Below are positions 47,585 through 57,689 of a DNA stretch of 64,000 nucleotides, piece after piece. Position 1 is the stretch's first letter. Each line of letters begins with the position of its first letter. The notes below the pieces were generated by a model. The model was not told the DNA's origin. It was given only the letters and a program-made list of their open reading frames with translations, and did no database searches. This stretch comes from Metallyticus violacea (Eukaryota; Arthropoda; Insecta; Mantodea; Metallyticidae), in NCBI GenBank assembly GCA_030762175.1, contig CM060846.1:240633012-240697011 (forward strand). Direction: 5' to 3'. A program made the translations under genes and the position numbers.

Positions 47585-47990
47585 AAAAGAGCATAAGGAT
47601 TGGTTCAAATAGAGAAAGTCCCAGATAAATTGTGGTGCAAATGCCTAAAAAATGGCTAAGTTCTTTTGAAAGCAATCCACATTTTGGAAGGCCTTAAAGA
47701 GCAAAACACACAAAAGTGTAGAATATGTGAAAACATGTGGACTGTAGCCAATGATAATCAAAAACTAACAGTGCAAGAATTGGATGAAGATTTAGGGGTT
47801 CCAGAGATGATTTTTAGGAAATTTAAATGAAGGAACTAGGTATTGAGCATGTGGTACCAAAATTAATTTTATCATATGTGTTAAAAGAGCACACAGATTT
47901 TCACATTAAGGTTGCACATAACTTGGTTGCAACTGCATATAATGATACATATTTCTTCAAAATTTCCCTTATTTAAAAAATATTTTGCTA
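47585..47990 (+). pseudogene. Mariner-type transposase N-terminal fragment
   Basis: Frames give SNPHFGRP (usual ERSGRP), then KTNSA-IG or NQKLTVQELDEDLGVPEMIF in the shifted frame, then MKELGIEHVVPKLI and LKEHTDFHIKVAHNLVATA, which follow the HTH and linker of mariner transposases (LTVRELAEELGIS...LGM..V..K..P, LT..QK..RV...). The catalytic domain is missing. Confidence 0.6.
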
Positions 47991-48485
47991 CAAACCTCTT
48001 TAACCATAACAATGATCTTGAGAGCTATTATGGAAATGGTTTTGTAAATAGCATGTGTCTCACATAGCCTAACCCCATTGGTAGTAAAATCACAGCTTGA
48101 TCAGTAAGGTAATATGTTTTGTCACATGTCACTGACAACAGTAAGGCTATTGAGGCAGAACTTCATTTGGTTTGCTGTGATATACACTCTTTGAGAAGAG
48201 CTTGTCAAAGTTGCCCTATTTCACTATTAATTTCAGAATACTAATAAACAGGGCTGGGATGTTGATCTAAAAATATCTTAAAAATGACCTATAAATAAAC
48301 TTAAAATTATTAAAAAATTACCTAAAATTATTCCAAATCCATGAAAAGTGATGTAGATTAATATGTATCATAGATTTATCAAGTGTAAATTACTAATCTA
48401 ATTAAAGGCAAATGTTTTACATTCACCTGCAGTAAACAAAACTGAAGTGAAAAACACTGTAAAAATGTAGCAAAATTATAATGCA
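47991..48485. other. AT-rich stretch, nothing recognised
   Basis: No supported feature. Confidence 0.5.
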
Positions 48486-48546
48486 TTTATAAACAATTTA
48501 ATACAGTTTTTTTCACACTAACTCCATTCACTTACATAAAATTTGG

Positions 48547-48582
48547 AACATATGTTTCGGGAGGAATTCCTCCCATCTTCAG
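48547..48582 (-). ncRNA. Hammerhead-like motif, core intact (left arm)
   Basis: Minus strand CTGAAGA, hairpin GGGAGG-AATT-CCTCCC, GAAAC, ATAT, GTT. All core positions kept. Flanks GG and CC could start stem I. Confidence 0.55.
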
Positions 48583-49356
48583 CCTGTTGACAAACTGTTG
48601 TTAAACGTGGTGGTTGTGTCTCTTGATGTTCTTGTGGCGGCATCTGTTGGTTCTATTAGGAATTTGCTAAGTTCATCCAATGGAGGGATATCGAAATTCA
48701 TCAAATTATCCTTATTTTTTGTAATGAAAATGTTTTCCCAAGTGGAAAGTTCTATTGCATTATGAAGTTGTTTAAGTAGTTTTATCTCTGGTTTAATTTC
48801 ATGATTTTTATTCCAAAAGTGCGCTGCTATTGCTGATTTATCAATTTGTTTTAAGCGAATATTTCTGAAGTGTTCTTTTTTCCGGATTCCCAAATTCAAA
48901 GAACAAGGAATTATGTTAGCCCCAAAGAACAATTTTAATATAAAGAACTTATTAGGTTGCAGAGTAAAGGACTACATGCCAACAGAACAAAAGTCAGGTA
49001 TTTACGAAATAGAATGTGCAGAGTGCGAAAAAATTACAGAGGAATTTGGGAATCCGGAAAAAAGAACACTTCAGAAATATTCGCTTAAAACAAATTGATA
49101 AATCAGCAATAGCAGCGCACTTTTGGAATAAAAATCATGAAATTAAACCAGAGATAAAACTACTTAAACAACTTCATAATGCAATAGAACTTTCCACTTG
49201 GGAAAACATTTTCATTACAAAAAATAAGGATAATTTGATGAATTTTGATATCCCTCCATTGGATGAACTTAGCAAATTCCTAATAGAACCAACAGATGCC
49301 GCCACAAGAACATCAAGAGACCCAACCGCCACGTTTAACAACAGTTTGTCAACAGG

Positions 49357-49392
49357 CTGAAGATGGGAGGAATCCCTCCCGAAACATATGTT
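49357..49392 (+). ncRNA. Hammerhead-like motif, core intact (right arm)
   Basis: Plus strand CTGAAGA, hairpin GGGAGG-AATC-CCTCCC, GAAAC, ATAT, GTT. It lies immediately after the stop codon of the endonuclease frame and just before the AAGTGAATGGAGTTAGTGT tail. Confidence 0.55.
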
Positions 49393-49639
49393 CCAAATTT
49401 TATGTAAGTGAATGGAGTTAGTGTCAAAAAAACTGTATTAAATTGTTTATATATATACCACTCCATTGTCAACAGCTTCGTAAGTACACTTAATTGAGTT
49501 ATACTGCATTACCATAAATTAAGTGTACAGGTGCAGATTCACAAAAGTAAAGGAATACCAGTTATCCGCAGGAACATTCATATATTTTGAAAAGTCCCTT
49601 TCAACTAGACACTTACAATCAGAGCATATTTAGAGTATG

Positions 49640-50640
49640 CTCAGTCACTATACAGTCAGTTCTTCTGTGAAATGTATTGCTTTGAAATTTTCATCAGATA
49701 GCACTTCAGAGATCAAGTGCATGGAGAGAATTTTTACCTAGCACCTGTTCATTTTATTTTTCATCATTTCACCAACATCGCCAAGTGGAACTTGAGTTTT
49801 GTTGACAAATTAGTTTAATGAGGATTTCATGTTTCACATCACTTCTTGAAGTTTCACAATTGTACAAGGTAGGAAGCCAAAGTCTGCTTTTAACATGCCA
49901 ACTTCCCCTCCATTTCACTGTCAGAAAACGGCTTCTGAACATTCTGGATGACTTTAGCATCCTCCAACTTCAGAGCATAAATCACGGATTTCGCAGCTTG
50001 GAAGTTGTTGCAGTAGTATACAGCTGCATTGATTCAGAACCTCACTGTATAATGCTGGGTTCTGGTGGCAGAGGAATACCTGGAGCTATGGATTTGAAGA
50101 TTTCTCTTCTTGATGGAGCTTTAACAAAGATTTTCTTTGAGACACAAGCTGTTCAACTTTAGGAAAGTGTGTGCCAACTTCTTCTGCAACCCTATGCATA
50201 GAATGCACAAGGCAGGTTAGATAAACAATTTTGAATAAAAGCCTTTAATAGCTTTAGCATCTTTTACCATGTATGTTGTTGCATTGGAGACAAACAGCAG
50301 TACATCATCATGTGGAATTAGCTGGAGTCAATTGAATTTACTGACAGGTAGAACAGTCGACAGGTTCTTGAATGGTTAACTGCTTCCAAAACATCAACGA
50401 TCAGCAGAAATACATGACCCAGGCTGTTAGTTTCCATAGTCCTCACAATGGGTGGGCTACGGGGTGGTCTTCAATGTTGCTAGTTTCATCAATAGAGACC
50501 AAGATCTTGTTAACTTCAATTTTTTTGTCTCATTGTTTTTATAGTGTTCTCATAGCACTGAGGAATGTAATCCTTATTTTAAAGTCATTTCACTGGAAAT
50601 TGACTGGTCAATGTAGTGTTGTAGAGGTCCATTAGATTTT
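49640..50640 (-). pseudogene. hAT-family transposase pseudogene (copy 2)
   Basis: Minus-strand frames in order: DLGLY/LSIDETSN-like region near 50490, NSLGHVFLLIVDVLEAVNHS near 50400, VLLFVSNATTYMVKDAKAIK near 50270, then SKKIFVKAPSRREIFKSIAP followed by GIPLPPEPS at about 50050-50150, and LTVKWRGSWHVKSRLW-type sequence near 49910 (usual RWGTW). This is the order of the hAT transposase group also represented at 24960-25960. Stops interrupt every block. It lies between two fold-back PLEs. Ends undefined. Confidence 0.6.
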
Positions 50641-50894
50641 CATTAATTAGTTTCCAAATAGCTACATTCACTGAAACTAGAATGTCACACAGTTAACAAA
50701 TGCTGAAGATCTACTGCTACTTGCTGCAGATTATGTTAACAGTAAATGTGATGATTCATTTAAGAACTTTTGAAAAATAAGAAATTTTTAAAAAATTCTG
50801 TTGGAACTCACACAGTGAAGCTTGTTAAATGTAAATTATAATTAATCTGCCGTCTAACACACTCTTATGCTTCACTTACTTTTAAATACAGCGG

Positions 50895-50929
50895 GACCGG
50901 TTTCGAAGAGACATCCTCTCCATCTTCAA
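50895..50929 (-). ncRNA. Hammerhead-like motif, C-to-U core change (left arm)
   Basis: Minus strand TTGAAGA, hairpin GGAGAGG/TCTCTTC, GAAAC, CG, GTC. First core base is U instead of C, which should inactivate it. Flanks TGG and CCG can pair as the start of stem I. Confidence 0.5.
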
Positions 50930-51000
50930 CCAAATTGACGGCTGGTATGAGAAACTAACATCTATGAGGACCTGTGGCTCCATCCTGGTGGTGTTTTCTT

Positions 51001-51379
51001 CTATATAAACTGGAAATTGGTATTACATTCCCCTATAATGTTGAAATTCATAAGATGATCCCTATGTTTATGAATGTAAATCTTCTCCCATGTGTCCAAT
51101 TCTGTACGTCCATGTGCTTCTTTAAGTAACTTTATTTCTCTTTTTATGTCCTGTATATCTTTCCAAAAATGGTGTGCCACTGCTGACCTGTTTGTACTTA
51201 ACATTCCTGAGATGCTCCTTTAACCGTGTTCCTATGTTCCTTTTAGTTTTTCCAACGTATATCTTATCACATTTTTGACATGTTATTTTGTAGATGCCCG
51301 ACTGTTTCTCCTGTGGAATGTTATTAAAACTGTTGTCCACTAAAGCATTTTTCAGAGTGTATCTATTAACAGGTGCCAA
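51001..51379 (-). pseudogene. Inverted copy of the PLE GIY-YIG endonuclease
   Basis: 51122-51379 translates to exactly the same 85-residue peptide as 53127-53384, including the out-of-frame tail after YKQ; 51001-51204 carries the C-terminal part with only a few differences (GRTELD for GCTELD, HRDHLM for HRDNLM). It belongs to the left inverted arm and has no reverse transcriptase in front of it on its own strand. Confidence 0.9.
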
Positions 51380-51579
51380 TTAATGTTAATATCTTTAAAA
51401 TTTTTTTGGAATTTATTCATAACTACAGGATGGTAGGTGAATTTTTTTTAAATTTTTTGAGAGTCACCAAAAAGTTAGGTTATGTCATTTGGGACAAGTT
51501 AATAAGGAATGCACTAGAGCATATACAAATCATAGTAATGAAAAAAGTAAATATTCAGAAAAAGAAATTTGCGAAATTG

Positions 51580-52752
51580 AAAAATTTTCAGAAAACTGAT
51601 AAAAAAGCAATACAGAAACAGAATAATGTGGCAAATTTATCACAAGCAAGTTTAATAAAGAAGAGTTATCTATACTCAATAAGGGTTTTAAAACTTGTGT
51701 TAACTTCTCCAATAACGTAAGATTACATAGTTGATCTGGAAATTGCCATGGAAGGTTTAACTAATAAAGAGAAAGAAAAGATTAGAATAAAATCAGAGGA
51801 TGCTCTTAAAAGGATTAACAAAATGAAACCAAATAGAATTCAAAATTACAGTAACATTATTACATCACTCAAAGGAAAAAGAGTTATTTATAAAAAGGCT
51901 GATAAAGGGAATAAAATAGTAATATTGGACAAAGATGATTATACTGACAGAATGTTACAGTTGTTAAACAAAATAGAATATGCCCATGTCAAATATGACC
52001 AATTGAAAGAATGCACAAAAACAGTGACTGAAGTTATACAGACTTGCACTATAATACCAGACATAGAAAAACGTAGTTTAAAACAAAACAATCCTAATAT
52101 AGCCAGAATATGTGGGTTATCTAAAATTCATAAACCGCGGAAGGGCATGAGACCCATCATTAATAATACAAATACCCCTACATATTTTCTAGCAAAATGG
52201 TTTACAGACAGATTTACAGCTGTACCAAAGTTTCAAAGCAGAAGCATAAAAATCTCGTTACAGTTAATATAAAAAATAAAAGATTTTAAAGTTCTACCCT
52301 CTGATATTTTAGTGTCTTTCAACATAGTATCTTTGTTCCTGAGTATTCCAACTGACAAGCTTTTATCCTTTTTGAACAATTGGTTAAAGGAGATAGGAAT
52401 TAATGAAACTCACAGGAAAGAATACGTCCACCTTGCTAACATTTGTATAAACCAGTCATATTTTACATTTGCAGGAGAATTCTATAAACAGAAAACAGGA
52501 TTCACAATGGGAAATTCTTTGTCCCCCTTTCTGGCAAATTTATTCATGAGTACATTTGAAACTCACATAATTTCCGCCTTTCCACATTATTTTAAATGCT
52601 GGTACAGATACATCGATGACATTTTTAGTATAGTGAAAAAAGAATTTATTGAAGATGCTTTGAAACTTTCAAACATACAAGATGGGAATATATCCTTCAC
52701 ACTGGAAACAGAAACAAAGGAAATGTTGCCATTTTTAGAAATAACAAAATAA
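51580..52752 (+). pseudogene. PLE reverse transcriptase (frameshifted)
   Basis: N-terminal leader near 51640 reads FNKEELSILNKGFKTCVNF, a conserved PLE segment, then a frameshift. 51748-52272 covers IYKKADKGNKIVILDKDDY (RT1) and ICGLSKIHKPRKGMRPIINN (RT2, K-x-HKP). A stop at 52270 interrupts. 52312-52752 resumes with MSFNIVSLFLSIPTDKLL (RT3; the usual first catalytic Asp of SFDVVSLF is Asn here), GFTMGNSLSPFLANLFMSTF (RT4), YRYIDDIFSI (RT5, the catalytic DD pair kept) and EMLPFLEITK (RT6). Priming and cDNA synthesis would be its role. Asn in place of the RT3 Asp and the stop indicate loss of activity. Confidence 0.88.
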
Positions 52753-53126
52753 TAATATTCGTGGAAATTTAGAATTTGGAATCTATAGAAAGGATATGCA
52801 CACAGATAACTATATAAAATCAAATGGGGTTAACACCATAGCTCAAAAGCACTCAATTTTCAACAGCTTAACACATAGAACGGTGAATTAACCAATCAGT
52901 AAAGAAGAATACAAAAAAGAATTTCAGAAGATACAGGGGATTGCCATTATAAATGATTTTAACAAAAATTTAGTAAACAAAAACTTAATAGATTCCTAAA
53001 GAAGAAATTGATCAACAATACCACCATACTATTAACTGAAAAAGAGAGACTGGTTTTTAAAAAATTCACCTACCACCTAGTAGCTATGAATAAATTCCAA
53101 ATAAATTTTAAAGATATTAACATTAA
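52753..53126 (+). pseudogene. PLE thumb and connector region
   Basis: Broken frame reading NLEFGIYRKDMHTDNYIKSN, then QKHSIFNSLTHR and EYKKEFQKIQGIAIINDFNK, then a stop-rich stretch to 53126. It corresponds to the RT thumb and the linker before the endonuclease in other PLEs, such as 12143-12400 on the minus strand. Confidence 0.75.
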
Positions 53127-53580
53127 TTGGCACCTGTTAACAGATACACTCTGAAAAATGCTTTAGTGGACAACAGTTTTAATAACATTCCACAGGAGAA
53201 ACAGTCGGGCATCTACAAAATAACATGTCAAAAATGTGATAAGATATACGTTGGAAAAACTAAAAGGAACATAGGAACACGGTTAAAGGAGCATCTCAGG
53301 AATGTTAAGTACAAACAGGTCAGCAGTGGCACACCATTTTTGGAAAGATATACAGGACATAAAAAGAGAAATAAAGTTACTTAAAGAAGCACATGGATGT
53401 ACAGAATTGGATACATGGGAGAAGATTTACATTCATAAACATAGGGATAATCTTATGAATTTCAACATTATAGGGAAATGTAATACCAATTTCCAGTTTA
53501 TAAAGAAAAAAATACCACCAGGACGGAGCCACGGGTCCTCAAAGATGTTAATTTCTTGTACCAGTCGTCAATTTGGTTGA
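53127..53580 (+). pseudogene. PLE GIY-YIG endonuclease (frameshifted)
   Basis: 53127-53384 reads APVNRYTLKNALVDNSFN, SGIYKITCQKCDKIYVGKTK (GIY and YVG motifs 10 residues apart, with the C-x2-C insertion of PLE endonucleases), RNIGTRLKEHLRNVKYKQ (the catalytic Arg and the EH pair). At ~53320-53330 the frame shifts; 53302-53580 continues with RSAVAHHFWKDIQDIKREIK and TWEKIYIHKHRDNLMNFNI. The endonuclease would nick the target to prime reverse transcription. The same peptide with the same shift lies on the minus strand at 51001-51379. Confidence 0.9.
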
Positions 53581-53613
53581 AGATGGAGAGGATGTGTCTT
53601 CGAAACCGGTGTC
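53577..53613 (+). ncRNA. Hammerhead-like motif, C-to-U core change (right arm)
   Basis: Plus strand TTGAAGA, hairpin around GGAGAGGATGTGTCTTC, GAAAC, CGGT, GTC. It shares the C-to-U change with the left arm, so that change preceded the inverted duplication or has been homogenised. Flanks TGG/CCA can pair. Confidence 0.5.
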
Positions 53614-53679
53614 CCACTCTATTTAAAAGTAAATGAAGCATAAGAGTGTGTTAGACGACAGATTAATTATAATTTAAAG

Positions 53680-55155
53680 TGATGATGTTTTATTTTTGGC
53701 ACCATTCTCCATAGCATGTATGTGTTTGTCTTGTTTGATATGCTGTTTTCTGGTGAATCTCTTCTTTGTTGCCACTTTAACTCTACAAACTTTGCACAAT
53801 AATATCAAACCATTTGTTCCAAATATATCTTTGCCAAATTTAGACATCATTTAGCTTAAATGATACTATTCACCTGGCTTTACTTTCTGCATTTTTAGAG
53901 TGCTACTGAACTGTAACTAAAATGGACCTTCTGCACCAGCTGATTTTTAGGCCATCAAAGTAATTTTCCTAGCTTTGCTAGTTGCCTGAAAGGTCTGTGT
54001 AAAAATAAAAAGCTGTTCTGGAATGCAGTAAACAACAGTCATCTTTAGTCATATAACATTTAAATGAGCAGAAATCTGAACCAATGGTTAGTGATGAGAG
54101 GATCTGGTTTTCCAAAGTATTATGTTTTATATCTTAATCCCAGAATTTGAAGCTGGGTGTTTAAATAACAATTCCTGGCAAGTAAGTAGGTAAATTCAAT
54201 AATGTAATGTGCAAGGTTCAACACGTTTTCCTACTACTGCAGTCATTTCAAGGTTAAGACTTGCCTCATTTAAAAATTCCATCCTAGATTTGCTAAAACA
54301 AAGAAAGCAACAGTACTATAAAAAAAAAATAAAATTAAACCAAGTGTGTCGCTAAGATACAAAAAATCACCAAAGCACTAAATCTGTAAAAATTTACCAA
54401 AAATAGAAAAATACTGGAAAATGACATACAAATGCTCATTTTACATCCACAAATACCAGATCAAGATTTATGTATATGTTAGCATTACTTATACTTTAGG
54501 CAGAACATTACATAATCATCAACATCTGGGTGTTGCTGATAATTCAAGAGACTTATAGTATGGAAGCAAAGTTTTTGTATATTCCATTTAAACATTTCAA
54601 GTCCTATTGAAAAAAATAAACCAATAAGTTAATAAGTTTTTCATGAACAATAAAATAAAATTGCAGCACTTCTATCACATTTCATTATTTAGCCTACAAA
54701 GTTACACTATGGTTAACAAAGCACTCAAGATATGATTTACTTAGCACTCTCCTCATTCGATAATTTCTATATTGTAGTCAACCTTATATCACAACAAAGA
54801 AAAGTTTGAAGAGGAAAGATGATGTAGATAATGGTGGTGGTGGTGATAATGATCATAATTTTTTAAGGAAATAATAAAAAAAATTCAACCCCGAAAGAAA
54901 ATTCACTTTCACAATTCCATTTGTTGAAAAGTTTAAAGTAAGAATATCTGATGGTTGAAATGAACGATTATCTTTATAGAATGCCTGGTTACCAATCACT
55001 GGAATGACTTCACAGTTTCTTTTACCTGACAAGAAAGAAAAGAAAATCAAAGAAAACGTAAGAGAATTCAATTTTACCTCCTGCATATATATAGAGAATA
55101 TAAATGTTAACATGCCATCCACTATAGGTCCATAGGTTAACACACACACAAAATA
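53680..55155. other. AT-rich stretch, possible ORF not supported
   Basis: A minus-strand frame at 54853-55149 has a good acceptor-like TTTCTTTCTTGTCAG before GKRNCEVIPVIGNQAFYKDN, but its phase does not fit between the putative exons at 57262 and 31082. Otherwise nothing. (GGT)n-like patch near 54830. Confidence 0.4.
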
Positions 55156-55159
55156 TATA

Positions 55160-57315
55160 TATTAATGATGGTACGATAATCCCAAGATTCAAAGACAACT
55201 AAAATATCTAAATTTTGCATTTAGAACTGTAAAATTTCTGAAGAAAAAAAAAGTGGGGATCAAACCAAGCATCACTTGATTGGGAAGCACTGCTACCAGG
55301 ATAAGAGATTTGACTAAAGGCTCAGAGCATCTGATGTAGCTACTTCTGTGCTACCTTGAAAAAGCAACATGTACTCATTTTATGATGAGAACAAGTATCA
55401 AACCAAATCACTTAACAGCAATCACTGAAATGAATGTATCTCACAACCATCAATTTCAATGTAAGCAACAAAAAAGTACCAATGCAATACTCAAATATTC
55501 ACGTAGATACCTGGAAGTCAACACAAAGCTCTGAAACCAAATCATTAAGGAATAACAGTGTACTTACGTACTTGGGTATACACAAGGTGGAACTACCAAG
55601 AAGGCTTATACTAGGGGTGTTGTAAAAATTCTAGTCCTGACTCAGAGATGTCGTGAAGATGGCCAAATTACTATAATAGTTGTTAAGTATAATCCTTTAG
55701 ATAACACATTGTAAAGTTTCAGACGTGTAAGTATAGTAGCTTGTTTGTAATGATCATGTAAATGAACTAATGTCAATGTTGTCTACAAAATGGATAAAAC
55801 TGAAATATGAGCTGTGATAAGTATGTGATTTTGAAGGATTCAATTCCAAAAGGAATATAAAAAGATTTACATTCCATCTTAAAGAATTCTTCCTCTTCAT
55901 TTTCCATGTTAAAAAGTGGGCTGCTGAATTTAAGCATCGTTCTACACCCATTAAAGATGATGAGTGCTGGGTGCATCCTAAAACTACTACAACTAACAAG
56001 ACTGTGACAAAAATTCATAATGCTGTATTCAATGATTGCCAATTGAAGGTATGTGAGTTGGCTGACATTGAAAAGACCTCAATAGGCCATATCTACTATA
56101 TTTTAGACAACATTTTGTGTAAGAAAAGCTTTCTGCTTTTTGAGTGCTGCATTTGTTATGACCAAACACTCATTTAAATGAACAATTTACAAGAGTGTTT
56201 AAATGTGTTTAAATGCAATTCCAGTGGGTTTCTCTAATGTTTCATAACAGTAGATGATACATGGATTCATACTACACCCAGGGATGAAGGAGCAATCCAA
56301 ACAGTGTATGACAACAGAAAGAAGGCAAAAACGGTTCCATCTGCAGGAAAGGTCATGGATATGGTTTTCTGGAATTCTCATATATGTGGTGCTCATAGAC
56401 TACCTCCAGAAGGGCAGAAACATCACCAGGGAGTATCATACTTTATTACTGGACCGATTTAAAGATACTATTCAGGTTAAATGTCCACACATTGCGAACA
56501 AGAAAGTTTGCTTTCATCAAAATAATGTAACTTCACATATATCTGGGATTGTTGCTGCAAAACTGCACACTTCCAACTGCTTCCAAATCCACCATATTCT
56601 CTGGATTTGGCTCCCAGTGATTACGTTTTGTTTCTAAACATGAAGAAATGGCTGGGTGCAGAAAGATTCACATTAAATGATGAGGTTGAAGCTGAGACTA
56701 ATGCTTTTTTTTTTTTTTTTTTTCCCCCCCCACAGTTGGACAAATCTTATTTTCCTGAGGGTATTAAAACGGAAAAGTTATTGGACCAAATGTATTGATT
56801 TATAAGGTGACTATGTTGCGAAAAAAAACCTCTTAAATCTTTTTTTTTTGGCTGAGGATTCTCTCATGTATATTAATGATGACATGAATGATTCCAAGTT
56901 TCAAAGACACCCAGCATGTAAAATATTCTGTATTTAGAACAACCAAAAATTCTAAGGGAAAAAAAAAAAACACTTCAAGAATTAATTTGTGGTAAGGAGA
57001 TCAAACCAAAGGTCATTTGATTGGGAACCACTGCTACCTTGAACAAGTAACATGTGCTGCTTTTAGGATGAGACTAAGCAAATATCACACCATATCATTT
57101 CATAGTGATCAGTGAAATGAATGTATCTCACAACTATTGATTTCTTTGTAGACAACAACACAAAAATGTGCCAATGCTACACTGAAATATTCATGTAGAC
57201 ACCTGGAAGTCAACACAAAGCTCTGAAATCAAATTATTAAAGAATAACAAAATGTACTTACAGTACTTGGGGATATACGAGGTGGAACTACTGGAGGAGC
57301 ACCAAGAAGGCTTCC
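55160..57315. repeat. Direct duplication of an exon-containing segment (~450 bp)
   Basis: 55160-55612 and 56862-57315 share, in the same order, TTAATGATG, TCAAAGACA, TGATTGGGAA(G/C)CACTGCTACC, GAAATGAATGTATCTCACAA, ACCTGGAAGTCAACACAAAG, CTCTGAAA(C/T)CAAAT and the exon edge AGGTGGAACTAC. The left copy has an 11-base deletion (TGGAGGAGCAC) in the exon part and has lost the acceptor, so only the right copy can be a working exon. A mariner relic lies between. Confidence 0.85.
55750..56795 (+). pseudogene. Mariner transposase pseudogene
   Basis: Near 55785 the frame starts DKTEI-AVI-type sequence. 56010-56105 gives KTVTKIHNAVFNDCQLKVCE and LADIEKTSIGHIYYIL, the second HTH. 56254-56600 has KEQSKQCM, LIDYLQKGRNITREYHTLLL, KKVCFHQNNVTSHISG (block normally HQDNAPAH; the catalytic Asp is Asn) and AKLHT. 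56600-56700 has LAPSDYVLFLNMKKWLGAER (third catalytic Asp of DD34D kept), then an insertion of T and C runs at 56705-56735, then LDKSYFPEGIKTEKLLDQMY. The family catalyses cut-and-paste transposition into TA. Stops and the substituted Asp make it inactive. Confidence 0.88.
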
Positions 57316-57323
57316 TGATTTCC
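57262..57323 (-). CDS. Putative host-gene exon (first of three recognised)
   Basis: A 62-nt minus-strand segment between acceptor TTTCTCTCATTACAG and donor ACT|GTAAGTAC, both strong. Two bases complete an upstream codon, then KSGSLLGAPPVVPPRISPST, ending in phase 0. That joins in frame with the exon at 31082-31256. PPVVPPR is a plausible SH3-binding type proline motif. The other two frames contain a stop or an unlikely peptide. A damaged duplicate of this exon lies at about 55565-55600. Confidence 0.6.
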
Positions 57324-57689
57324 CTGTAATGAGAGAAACCAAACACATTTTAGGAGCAGTTTAATGTACCACTTTTTACCCTCTCAAAAACAATATACAG
57401 GAGCATTTTTCATGTACAGGTAATCTAAAGAAAAAGGAAAAAAATAAAGAGAAAAATTGTATATTCAAATTATGTTTTTTAAAGGCTTAATGATAACACA
57501 AGCATATTAATGTACATTCATTTTGTGTCCATGTGTGTGCAAACAGTGAATACTAAAGCTGTGTACTTTCATAAATAGAGACCATTCATTATCATTGCTA
57601 TAGAACTAAACTTAAAAGACTAGTATGAGAGCTGATTGAACAGTAATGTCACCTAGGTGATTATTAATGATCAGATGTGAATATTTTAA
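57324..57689. other. Putative intron, nothing recognised
   Basis: AT-rich sequence upstream of the putative exon on the minus strand; no feature. Confidence 0.45.

Larger units (their letters stand above)
48486..49457. mobile_element. Fold-back Penelope-like element
   Basis: Left arm 48491-48897 and right arm 49040-49450 are near-identical reverse complements (~400 bp), joined by a ~142-bp single-copy spacer. The right arm plus spacer form one plus-strand PLE 3' fragment: LAPKNNFNIKNLLGCRVKDY and SGIYEIECAECEK (48913-49060), then after a short deletion NLGIRKKEHFRNIRLKQIDK, SAIAAHFWNKNHEIKPEIK and STWENIFITKNKDNLMNFDI (49016-49360). The deletion removes the YIG part of the endonuclease. The left arm encodes the same C-terminal peptide on the minus strand, 48579-48932, joined to a different N-terminus. 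There is no reverse transcriptase. Confidence 0.9.
50832..53677 (+). mobile_element. Fold-back Penelope-like element with nearly complete body
   Basis: A plus-strand PLE body (about 51455-53640) with its 3' ~620 bp also present inverted at 50832-51455. Arms are 50832-~51455 and ~53055-53677. The body contains the N-terminal leader, reverse transcriptase, connector, GIY-YIG endonuclease and terminal hammerhead-like motif, each described separately. Both arms encode the same GIY-YIG peptide, including the same frameshift. Stops and frameshifts make the protein non-functional. It is the most complete PLE in the window. Confidence 0.92.

Noticed and set aside
54853..55149. Minus-strand ORF as an additional host exon
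   Set aside because: It has an acceptor-like sequence, but the open frame needs an incoming phase that neither neighbouring putative exon supplies, and the phase-0 reading meets a stop after nine codons. No clear donor follows.
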